Positions 1 to 5,264 of a stretch of 5,264 nucleotides of DNA are shown piece by piece. The notes beneath the pieces were generated by a model that made no database searches, was not told the DNA's origin, and saw only the letters and a program-made list of their open reading frames with translations. The stretch is taken from positions 1 through 5,264 of the forward strand of contig CAMLKR010000170.1 in assembly GCA_946480565.1 (NCBI GenBank). Direction: 5' to 3'. The stretch's first letter is position 1. Every line of letters begins with the position of its first letter. The DNA is from an uncultured Arenimonas sp. Lineage in GTDB: Bacteria > Pseudomonadota > Gammaproteobacteria > Xanthomonadales > Xanthomonadaceae. The position numbers and the translations under genes are program-made.

Positions 1-94
1 TGCGCCGCTCCCGTACCGCACCCACCAGCAGGCCCAGGCCCAGGGCGGTGCCCAGCGGCAGCAGCAGGTCGGTGTCGAGGCCAGGCAGGGTCAT
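1..94 (-). CDS. MgtC/SapB-like membrane protein, N-terminal fragment
   Basis: Only the first 31 codons are present; the gene continues past the left edge. Reading leftward from the ATG at 94-92, the peptide begins [15 protein letters not shown] and runs into a hydrophobic Leu/Gly-rich helix ending [12 protein letters not shown] glycine-rich membrane helix followed by a short basic/acidic R-E-R-R turn is the usual start of MgtC/SapB-type membrane proteins, including those fused to DUF4010, where the motif is typically GLLIGLERE. In that family the protein sits in the inner membrane; its transported substrate is not established. I see no clear Shine-Dalgarno sequence before the ATG. The frame stays open for at least 14 codons upstream of the ATG but offers no better start. 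The gene is divergent from fbp. The family call rests on 31 residues and is tentative. Confidence 0.6.
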   Translation of the reverse strand, partial: MTLPGLDTDLLLPLGTALGLGLLVGAVRERR

Positions 95-201
95 GCGGGC
101 GGCACCAGCAGGTTCGGGCCACCCCAGATTACCTCCACCCCCGCTTGCACGGGCGGCGTGGGCCCGGACAATGCCCGGGTCCCCTTGCCGCCCGGATCGC
201 C
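95..201. promoter_or_regulatory. Divergent intergenic region between MgtC-like gene and fbp
   Basis: This 107-bp gap separates two divergent genes, so it should hold promoters for both. Rightward, TTGCAC (145-150) and GACAAT (167-172) are 16 bp apart and form a modest sigma-70-like promoter that would give fbp a leader of roughly 20 nt. Leftward, TAATCT (131-126) is a possible -10 box about 30 bp before the MgtC-like ATG, but no convincing -35 accompanies it. I found no clear operator palindrome. The promoter assignments are by eye and weak. Confidence 0.4.
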
Positions 202-1224
202 ATGAAACCCGCCAAGCCCATTTCGCTCACGCGCTACCTGATCGAGGAACAGCACGCCGGCCGCATCAACGCCGACCTGCGCCTGCTGATCGAAGTGGTG
301 GCCCGCGCCTGCAAGACCATCTCGATGTCGGTGGGCAAGGGCGCGCTGGGCGGGGTGCTGGGCGATGCGGGCACCGGCAACATCCAGGGCGAGGCGCAGA
401 AGAAGCTCGACGTCATCGCCAACGACGTGCTGCTGGAAGCCAACGCCTGGGGCGGCCACCTCGCCGGCCTGGCCTCGGAGGAGATGGACCACAGCCAGCC
501 GATCCCCGACGCCTTCCAGCGCGGCAACTACCTGCTGCTGTTCGATCCGCTGGACGGCAGCAGCAACATCGACGTGAACATCTCGGTCGGCACCATCTTC
601 TCGGTGCTGCGCTGCCCGGACGGCGTCACCGCGCCCGGCGACGAGCACTTCCTGCAGCCGGGCACCGCCCAGGTCGCCGCCGGCTACACGACCTACGGAC
701 CCAGCACCATGCTGGTGCTGACCGTCGGCCACGGCACCCATGCCTTCACGCTCGACCGCGAGGTCGGCAGCTTCATCATGACCGCGCGCGACATCCAGAT
801 CCCCGCGGACACGAAGGAGTTCGCGATCAACATGTCGAACCAGCGCCACTGGGAGCCGCCGATGCAGCGCTACGTCGCCGACCTGCTGGCCGGCAAGGAG
901 GGCCCGCGCGGCAAGGACTTCAACATGCGCTGGGTCGCCAGCATGGTCGCCGACGTGCACCGCATCCTGACCCGCGGCGGCGTGTTCTTCTACCCGCTCG
1001 ACGCCAAGTGCCGCGACAAGGGCGGCAAGCTGCGCCTGATGTACGAGGCCAACCCGATGAGCTTCATCGTCGAGCAGGCCGGCGGTGCCGCCAGCACCGG
1101 TCGCCAGCGCATGCTGGACGTGCAGCCCACCGGCCTGCACCAGCGCGTGCCGGTGATGCTGGGCTCGCGCAACGAGGTCGCCGAAGCGGTGCGTTACCAC
1201 GCCGAATCCGATGCGAATGGCTGA
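202..1224 (+). CDS. fbp: Fructose-1,6-bisphosphatase class I
   Basis: This 340-residue cytoplasmic enzyme hydrolyses fructose 1,6-bisphosphate to fructose 6-phosphate and phosphate, the irreversible step of gluconeogenesis. The class I metal-site motif FDPLDGSSN lies at residues 114-122 (Asp115 and Asp118 are the expected Mg2+ ligands), with the paired Glu92-Glu93 of [10 protein letters not shown] before it and the metal-ligand Glu291 in VEQAGG. The substrate-binding stretch [11 protein letters not shown] is at 275-285, with Met280 where the family signature usually has Leu/Ile/Val. The conserved N-terminal [13 protein letters not shown] and [14 protein letters not shown] are also present. 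Length is normal for the bacterial family. I chose the ATG at 202 because the conserved protein begins just after it; a longer reading from TTG at 145 adds a low-complexity Arg/Gly/Pro stretch and would start inside the likely promoter. The Shine-Dalgarno is weak. The gene overlaps the following oxygenase gene by 14 bp. Confidence 0.97.
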   Translation: MKPAKPISLTRYLIEEQHAGRINADLRLLIEVVARACKTISMSVGKGALGGVLGDAGTGNIQGEAQKKLDVIANDVLLEANAWGGHLAGLASEEMDHSQPIPDAFQRGNYLLLFDPLDGSSNIDVNISVGTIFSVLRCPDGVTAPGDEHFLQPGTAQVAAGYTTYGPSTMLVLTVGHGTHAFTLDREVGSFIMTARDIQIPADTKEFAINMSNQRHWEPPMQRYVADLLAGKEGPRGKDFNMRWVASMVADVHRILTRGGVFFYPLDAKCRDKGGKLRLMYEANPMSFIVEQAGGAASTGRQRMLDVQPTGLHQRVPVMLGSRNEVAEAVRYHAESDANG

Positions 1225-1924
1225 CCTCGACTTCATCGAGGTCTACGACAACGCGCTGCCGCGCGACACCTGCGCGCAGATCGTCGCGGCCTTCGAGGCC
1301 AGCGGCGCGGCGGTGCCGGGGCGGGTCGGCGGTGGCGTGCTGCCCGAGCTCAAGGACAGCCGCGACATCCAGATCACCGGCAACGAGGCCTGGCGCGAGG
1401 CCGAGAACGCACTCAACCGCGCCGTGTTCACCGGCCTGCTGGCCTACCTGCGCACCTACCGCTACGCACTGATCGCGCCGCTGATGCTGCAGGTGCCGGG
1501 AGTGGACGGAAAACTCCGCCGCATCGCCGCCGAAGACTTCGACACGATGGACGACGACGCGCTGGCCAACCTGGTGCGCGCGGTGATGCGCCCGGGCGCG
1601 ATCAACCTGCAGCGCTACACCGCCGGCCAGGGCGGCTATCCCTACTGGCACTGCGAGCTTTACCCGCGCGACCCGGGCTGCGAGACCCTGCACCGGCACG
1701 TGCTGTGGACGCTCTACCTGAACGACGGCTTCGCGGCGGGTGAAACCGAGTTCCTGTACCAGGGCCGCAAGATCGCGCCCCGCGCCGGCAGCCTGCTCAT
1801 TGCTCCTGCCGCGTTCACCCATACTCACCGCGGCAACCGTCCCGAAGGCGGCGACAAGTACATCGCCACCAGCTGGATCCTGTTCCAGCGCGCCGAGCAG
1901 ATCTTCGGCCAGCCCCGTTCCTGA
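1211..1924 (+). CDS. 2-oxoglutarate/Fe(II)-dependent dioxygenase, prolyl 4-hydroxylase-like, unknown substrate
   Basis: This 237-residue soluble protein has the double-stranded beta-helix iron site of 2OG-Fe(II) oxygenases in its C-terminal half. The first ligands are His147 and Glu149 in [10 protein letters not shown] (a His-x-Glu, where Asp is commoner), the distal ligand is His204 or His206 in FTHTHRGN, and Lys216 in [10 protein letters not shown] is the likely 2-oxoglutarate anchor, as in prolyl 4-hydroxylases. [14 protein letters not shown] (168-181) and [10 protein letters not shown] (191-200) are the expected strands between them. The enzyme should couple 2-oxoglutarate decarboxylation to hydroxylation of a protein or small molecule, which the sequence does not identify. 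Residues 1-130 show no domain I can name. The start is either ATG 1211 or ATG 1217 (two residues shorter); both lie inside the end of fbp and neither has a good Shine-Dalgarno, suggesting translational coupling. The gap to the next gene is 36 bp. Confidence 0.85.
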   Translation: MRMADLDFIEVYDNALPRDTCAQIVAAFEASGAAVPGRVGGGVLPELKDSRDIQITGNEAWREAENALNRAVFTGLLAYLRTYRYALIAPLMLQVPGVDGKLRRIAAEDFDTMDDDALANLVRAVMRPGAINLQRYTAGQGGYPYWHCELYPRDPGCETLHRHVLWTLYLNDGFAAGETEFLYQGRKIAPRAGSLLIAPAAFTHTHRGNRPEGGDKYIATSWILFQRAEQIFGQPRS

Positions 1925-1948
1925 GCCGTCGCTCCAGGCGATTGGCGC

Positions 1949-1963
1949 TAGACTCGGGCCATG
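1949..1963 (+). promoter_or_regulatory. Candidate promoter giving a leaderless LacI-family mRNA
   Basis: TAGACT (1949-1954) matches the sigma-70 -10 consensus at four of six positions. It ends six bases before the ATG at 1961, so a transcript starting at the normal distance would begin at or next to the start codon. No Shine-Dalgarno is visible in the 36-bp gap. No good -35 is seen at 16-18 bp spacing, so the call is tentative. Confidence 0.35.
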
Positions 1964-2992
1964 AGCGGACAGCGTTTTCCCCCCAGCGGGCGCAGCACCA
2001 TCACCGACGTCGCACGCCTGGCGGGCGTCTCGAAGAAGACGGTGTCGCGCGTGCTCAACGATTCGCCGCTGGTGCACGGGGAAACCCGCGCCCGCGTGCT
2101 GGCCGTGATCGAGTCGCTGGGCTACGTGCCCGATCCGCAGGCGCGCGGCCTGGCCTTCCGTCGTTCCTTCCTGATCGGCCTGGTGTTCGACAGCCCGAGC
2201 GCGCAGTACATCGTCAACCTGCAGTACGGCGTGCTCGACGCGCTGCGCGACACGCCTTACGAACTGCTGGTGCATCCCTGCGACAGCCGCCAGCCCGACT
2301 ACGTGGCCGGCATCCGGCGCTTCGCCCAGCGGCACAAGCTGCACGGCGTCATCCTGGTGCCGCGGGTGTCGGAGGACCAGGCGCTGGCCGATTCCCTGGC
2401 GGCGCTCGACTGCCGCTACGTGCGCATCGCTTCGGTGCCGCTCGACACGCCCGAACGCCAGGTGCGCACCCACGACCGCGAGGCCGGCGTGCGCGCCGCC
2501 GAACACCTGCTGGCGCTGGGGCACCGGCGCCTGGGCCTGGTCACCGGACCCAAGCGCTACCAGTCGGCGATCGAACGCAGCGAAGGTTTCCAGGCGGCGT
2601 TGGCCGCGGCGGGCGTCGCGCTGCCGCCCGCGCGGGTGGTCGAGGGCGGCTACACCTTCGCCTCCGGCGTCGCGGCGGCGGAAGTCCTGCTGGCGGCGGC
2701 CGAGCGGCCCACCGCGGTGTTCGCCAGCAACGACGAGATGGCGGCAGGCGTGTATTCGGTCGCGCACCGGCGAGGCCTGCGCATCCCCGAAGACCTGTCG
2801 GTGGTCGGTTACGACGACAGCGACCTCGCCTGCCAGCTATGGCCGGCCCTGACCACCCTGCGCCTGCCGGTGCGCGAAGTCGGCCGCCAGGCCGCGGAAC
2901 GCCTGCTGCGCGACGCCGACGCGCCGGCACCCCGGCAGGACGTGTTCCTGGACCTGGTGGTGCGCGAATCCACCGCCCCGCCCGCGGCCTGA
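1961..2992 (+). CDS. LacI/GalR-family transcriptional regulator
   Basis: This 343-residue protein has the standard LacI-family plan. The N-terminal helix-turn-helix is at residues 13-33 (TITDVARLAGVSKKTVSRVLN), followed by GYVPDPQARGLAFRRS (54-69), the hinge helix in which Leu64 is the likely minor-groove residue. The periplasmic-binding-protein-like effector domain starts at SFLIGLVFDSP (69-79) and includes HPCDSR (105-110), Asp172 in THDREAG, ALGHRRLGLVTGP (185-197), FASNDEMAAGV (254-264) and VVGYDDSDLA (281-290), ending with WPALTTLRLP (294-303). In the family such proteins repress sugar uptake or catabolism genes and release DNA on binding a sugar. The HPCDSR and SNDEMAAGV forms recall regulators of carbohydrate utilisation in proteobacteria, but I cannot name the sugar. 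It does not look like Cra/FruR, the known LacI-type regulator of fbp in enterics. The gene lies 64 bp upstream of the permease, in the same direction, so autoregulation and control of the permease are plausible inferences. Confidence 0.93.
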   Translation: MSGQRFPPSGRSTITDVARLAGVSKKTVSRVLNDSPLVHGETRARVLAVIESLGYVPDPQARGLAFRRSFLIGLVFDSPSAQYIVNLQYGVLDALRDTPYELLVHPCDSRQPDYVAGIRRFAQRHKLHGVILVPRVSEDQALADSLAALDCRYVRIASVPLDTPERQVRTHDREAGVRAAEHLLALGHRRLGLVTGPKRYQSAIERSEGFQAALAAAGVALPPARVVEGGYTFASGVAAAEVLLAAAERPTAVFASNDEMAAGVYSVAHRRGLRIPEDLSVVGYDDSDLACQLWPALTTLRLPVREVGRQAAERLLRDADAPAPRQDVFLDLVVRESTAPPAA

Positions 2993-3046
2993 CCGACCGC
3001 TTGCGCGGCGCCTCGCGCGCCCGGCACTCTGGCGACGGCCGCCCCG

Positions 3047-3051
3047 AAGGA
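3047..3051 (+). promoter_or_regulatory. Shine-Dalgarno sequence of the permease gene
   Basis: AAGGA lies five bases upstream of the ATG at 3057. It is the clearest ribosome-binding site in the window and fixes the permease start. Confidence 0.6.
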
Positions 3052-3056
3052 CCCCC

Positions 3057-4874
3057 ATGGACCCGCAGCAGATCCTGTTCCTGATCATCCTCACCGGCGC
3101 CCTGGTGCTCTTCATCAGCGGCAAGCTGCGCGTGGACGTGACGGCGATGCTGACCCTGATGGCGCTCACGCTCACCGGCGTGCTCGACGGCAAGGAGGCG
3201 CTGTCGGGCTTCAGCAGCGAGCCGGCGATCATCGTCGCGGCGGTGTTCGTGCTGTCGGCCGGCCTGGCCGCCACCGGCGTGACCGACCGCATCGGCGCGC
3301 TGATCGGCAAGGCGGCGGGCGGCAGCGAGTGGCGTGCGATCGCCATCACCATTCCCGCCGTCGCCACGCTGGCGGCGTTCTCGCACCACCTGATGGTGAC
3401 GGCGATGATGCTGCCGATCATGCTGCGGCTGGCGCGCGACAAGTCCATCCCGGCCTCGCGCCTGCTGATGCCGATGTCGCTGGCGGCCTCGCTGGGCACC
3501 ACGCTGACGCTGTTCAGCGCGCCCGCCTTCCTGCTGGCCGCCGACCTGCTCGAACGCAACGGCGGCGAAGGCCTGCACGTGTTCTCGATCACGCCGATCG
3601 GCGCGGCCCTGGTGCTGCTGGGCCTGGTCTACATGCTGCTGGGCCGCTGGGTGCTGCCGCGCCGTACCGGCGCCGGCAGCGAAACCGACTACCTGCGCCT
3701 GGACCACTACTACACCGAGCTGCTGATCGAGGAGGACTCGCCTTGGGTCGGCAAGCCCTATGCCGAGTTCCAGAAGGGCTTCGCCGAGCGGCTGGTGGTG
3801 GTGGACTGGCTGCGCCAGGGCATGCGCCGCCGGCGCCGCGGCGGCGACGAGGCGCTGCTGGCCGGCGACGTGCTGCTGGTGCGCACCTCGCCGGACGAGA
3901 TCGCTTCGATCAAGAACGAGCCCGGCGTGGCCCTGCACTCGGTGGCCAAGTACGGCGAGTCGCGCAGCGAGGACGGCAAGTCGGAGCTGCTGGGCGAAGA
4001 ACAGATCGTGCAGGCGGTGGTCGCGCCCGACTCCGAGTTCCTGGGCCGCACCGTCGGCGAGATCGACTTCGCGCGCACGCTGGGCGTGGTCGTGGTCGGT
4101 CTGTGGCGGCGCGACGGCTGGCTGCGCGACGAGGTGTCGCAGGTGGTGCTGCGCGAGGGCGACCTGCTGGTGCTCTGGGGCCGCCAGCAGACCCTTTCCG
4201 AGCTGGCCGCGCACCGCGGCTTCCTGATGCTGATGCCCTTCACCGCCGCCGGCCGCCAGCGCTCGCGGGCGCCGCTGGCGCTGGGCATCATGTCCGCGTC
4301 GATCATCGCCGCGGCGACCGAGGTGCTGCCGGCCCAGATCGCCTTCCTGGCCGGCGCGGTGGCGATGGTGCTGACCCGCTGCGTGGACATCGAGGACGCC
4401 TACCGCAACGTCGAGGTGCGCATCTTCGTGATGATCGCCGGCGTCATACCGCTGGGCGTGGCGATGCAGAAGACCGGCACGGCGGAACTGTTCGCCGACC
4501 AGCTGCTGCGTTTCGCCGCCGACTGGCCGCCGCTGACGGTACTGCTGGTGATGTTCTGGGCCGCGGCACTACTGACCCAGATACTGTCCGACGCCGCGAC
4601 CACCGTACTGCTGGCGCCGGTCGCGTTTTCGGTGGCCACGGCCCTGGGCCTGCCGCCGGAGCCCTTCGTGGTATGCACGGCCCTGGGCGCGGTGGCGTCC
4701 TTCCTGACGCCGATCGGCCACCACGGCAACCTGCTGATCCTCAACCCGGGCCAGTACACCTTCGGCGACTTCCTGCGCATCGGCGTGCCGCTGACCGTGC
4801 TGATCAGCGCCGTCTGCGCCTGGATGGCGCGCTGGCTGTGGCTGGACGGGCCGCTGCTGCCGGCGGGTTTCTGA
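3057..4874 (+). CDS. SLC13 (DASS)-type permease with two RCK_C (TrkA-C) domains
   Basis: This 605-residue inner-membrane protein has the SLC13/ArsB-like layout. An N-terminal membrane half (about residues 5-200, hydrophobic segments near 5-21, 26-42, 56-72, 93-123, 139-163 and 179-198) is followed by a soluble insert and a second membrane half (about 405-595). The insert carries two RCK_C/TrkA-C domains, roughly 215-288 and 313-385; each has the D/E-S-x-x-x-G-(K/R)-T/P pattern (EDSPWVGKP, PDSEFLGRT) and ends in a GDVLLV or GDLLVL strand. Relatives move anions such as sulfate or dicarboxylates, usually with Na+. The conserved ILNPGQYTFGDFLRIGVPL (561-579) supports the family. The usual Asn-Thr-type binding motifs are altered: FSHHLMVT (108-115), TLFSAPAF (151-158), LSDAATTV (510-517) and TPIGHHGN (551-558). 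Substrate and coupling ion therefore cannot be assigned. Five consecutive Arg (257-261) sit in a loop of the first RCK_C domain. The gene may be transcribed with the preceding regulator. Confidence 0.9.
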   Translation: MDPQQILFLIILTGALVLFISGKLRVDVTAMLTLMALTLTGVLDGKEALSGFSSEPAIIVAAVFVLSAGLAATGVTDRIGALIGKAAGGSEWRAIAITIPAVATLAAFSHHLMVTAMMLPIMLRLARDKSIPASRLLMPMSLAASLGTTLTLFSAPAFLLAADLLERNGGEGLHVFSITPIGAALVLLGLVYMLLGRWVLPRRTGAGSETDYLRLDHYYTELLIEEDSPWVGKPYAEFQKGFAERLVVVDWLRQGMRRRRRGGDEALLAGDVLLVRTSPDEIASIKNEPGVALHSVAKYGESRSEDGKSELLGEEQIVQAVVAPDSEFLGRTVGEIDFARTLGVVVVGLWRRDGWLRDEVSQVVLREGDLLVLWGRQQTLSELAAHRGFLMLMPFTAAGRQRSRAPLALGIMSASIIAAATEVLPAQIAFLAGAVAMVLTRCVDIEDAYRNVEVRIFVMIAGVIPLGVAMQKTGTAELFADQLLRFAADWPPLTVLLVMFWAAALLTQILSDAATTVLLAPVAFSVATALGLPPEPFVVCTALGAVASFLTPIGHHGNLLILNPGQYTFGDFLRIGVPLTVLISAVCAWMARWLWLDGPLLPAGF

Positions 4875-5091
4875 AGAAAAAAAACCCGCGGTTGCGGGTC
4901 TCGCAATCGCGGGTTTGGCCCGGCCCCGGCTTCGCGCCCGGCGGGCGGCCCCGCCGAAGCGGCACCACCGGTACAGACCCGCGCGGGGGAGAGAGAGACT
5001 CGCGGACCCGGGGCTTTCGGGCCAGGGCAGGATGCGCCCGGGCGGGGCGCCGGTCTGTTCGCCATCGCACACAGCCGGCGACTCGGCTGGA
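4875..5091. other. Convergent intergenic region with inverted repeats
   Basis: This 217-bp gap lies between the permease stop and the stop of the leftward Crp/Fnr gene. I see no credible gene in it. Besides the terminator at its left end it contains GCTTCG (4929-4934) pairing with CGAAGC (4955-4960) around an inner GCCC-GGC-GGGC hairpin (4936-4946). CCGC (4951-4954) and GCGG (4959-4962) form a small hairpin that on the minus strand has a C(UUCG)G tetraloop. CAGCCG (5072-5077) pairs with CGGCTG (5084-5089) just after the Crp/Fnr stop. A (GA)5 tract is at 4989-4998. If transcribed leftward it would be a structured 3' untranslated region. Confidence 0.5.
4877..4916 (-). terminator. Intrinsic terminator, strong on the minus strand
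   Basis: AAACCCGCG (4882-4890) pairs perfectly with CGCGGGTTT (4908-4916). Inside, TTGCG (4892-4896) pairs with CGCAA (4902-4906), with a G-T opposition between 4891 and 4907, giving a 15-bp near-perfect stem with a five-base loop (4897-4901). Eight A's at 4877-4884 become an eight-U tract directly after the stem on the minus-strand transcript, so this is a classic terminator for leftward transcription from the Crp/Fnr gene. On the plus strand the hairpin begins only a few bases after the permease stop but is followed by just three T's, which are part of the stem, so rightward termination should be weaker. Confidence 0.88.
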
Positions 5092-5264
5092 TCAGGGGAA
5101 TTGTTCGGCGTATTCCCGTTCGACTTCGGCATAGCAGGCGCAGCTGGCGGCCTCCAGGCCCGGTCGGTCGAGCACGCGGATCTCGCCGCGGCGGTAGTGG
5201 ATCAGGCCCCGGTCCTGCAGGCCGCCGGCGGCGATGGTGACGGCGCTGCGGCGCACGCCCAGCA
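5092..5264 (-). CDS. Crp/Fnr-family transcriptional regulator, C-terminal fragment
   Basis: Only the last 56 complete codons are present, read leftward from the window edge to the TGA at 5094-5092. The peptide starts LGVRRSAVTIAAGGLQDRGL, which fits the recognition-helix half of a Crp-type winged helix-turn-helix. The wing IHYRRGEIRVLDRPGLE (21-37) follows, then a tail with the pattern ASCACY (39-44) ending in YAEQFP. In this family an N-terminal cyclic-nucleotide-binding-like domain, here outside the window, senses a ligand or redox signal, and the C-terminal domain binds DNA. A Cys-x-Cys-Tyr close to the C-terminus recurs, as I recall, in a large subgroup of Crp/Fnr proteins; its role is not known to me. 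The effector and targets cannot be inferred. The gene is convergent with the permease and probably uses the terminator at 4877-4916. Confidence 0.85.
   Translation of the reverse strand, partial: LGVRRSAVTIAAGGLQDRGLIHYRRGEIRVLDRPGLEAASCACYAEVEREYAEQFP

Noticed and set aside
145..204. TTG at 145 as an upstream start for fbp
   Set aside because: It adds 19 low-complexity residues not typical of the family and coincides with the likely -35 box. ATG 202 fits the family N-terminus.
91..1236. Minus-strand open frame of 381 codons antisense to fbp
   Set aside because: It mirrors fbp codons, has a His/Val/Ala/Arg-rich composition with no recognisable domain, and fbp is certain on the other strand. 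High GC produces such open antisense frames.
48..1472. Plus-strand open frame of 474 codons overlapping fbp in another frame
   Set aside because: Low-complexity Arg/Pro/Ala translation without motifs; the true fbp frame has all family motifs. The same applies to frames 1942-3084 and 3329-5134.
1064..4214. Two long minus-strand open frames (1064-2767, 567 codons; 2541-4214, 557 codons)
   Set aside because: They overlap the oxygenase, LacI and permease genes antisense, are rich in Arg, Gln, His and Ala, and show no domain or membrane pattern. They are artefacts of high GC.
4989..4998. (GA)5 dinucleotide tract
   Set aside because: Too short to call a functional microsatellite, and it is not placed as a ribosome-binding site for any credible start codon.
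5032..5264. Plus-strand open frame from ATG 5032 to the window edge
   Set aside because: It runs antisense to the recognisable Crp/Fnr C-terminus and translates as Gly/Ala-rich sequence without motifs.
1..5264. Mobile elements, CRISPR arrays, tRNA or rRNA genes, defence systems
   Set aside because: No transposase or integrase motifs, no regularly spaced repeats, no clover-leaf sequence with the conserved tRNA T-arm, and all genes fit ordinary metabolic, transport and regulatory families of uniform composition.

Overview
The window is about 70% GC and gene-dense, and looks like a stretch of chromosome from a gammaproteobacterium of the Xanthomonadaceae/Lysobacteraceae type (Lysobacter, Luteimonas, Xanthomonas relatives). 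The reasons are the base composition, the strong resemblance (from memory) of the fructose-bisphosphatase and LacI-type proteins to those of that group, and the terse, often Shine-Dalgarno-poor start regions. There is no sign of a mobile element, CRISPR array, tRNA or rRNA.

Layout, left to right. (1) The 5' end of a leftward gene (94 to 1, cut by the window edge) encodes the first transmembrane stretch of an apparent MgtC/SapB-like membrane protein. (2) A 107-bp divergent intergenic region separates it from fbp. (3) A rightward block follows: class I fructose-1,6-bisphosphatase (fbp, 202-1224); a 2-oxoglutarate/Fe(II) dioxygenase of unknown substrate whose start lies inside the end of fbp (1211-1924); a LacI/GalR-family regulator (1961-2992); and an SLC13-type permease with two cytoplasmic RCK_C (TrkA-C) domains (3057-4874). 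(4) A 217-bp convergent intergenic region holds a strong hairpin terminator whose U-tract is on the minus strand, plus further inverted repeats. (5) The 3' end of a leftward Crp/Fnr-family regulator (5264 to 5092) is cut by the window edge.

How they might work together. Fbp is the committed step of gluconeogenesis. The oxygenase is probably co-transcribed and translationally coupled to it. The LacI-type regulator appears to have its own promoter, with a -10-like box only a few bases before its ATG, and sits 64 bp upstream of the permease, which makes the permease a candidate target; the sequence does not prove this. The four rightward genes are close enough for read-through.

I did not find a clear undescribed system. 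The most useful leads are the permease, whose predicted ion/substrate-binding motifs depart from the SLC13 consensus in both halves, the oxygenase of unknown substrate coupled to fbp, and the structured 3' region between the permease and the Crp/Fnr gene.
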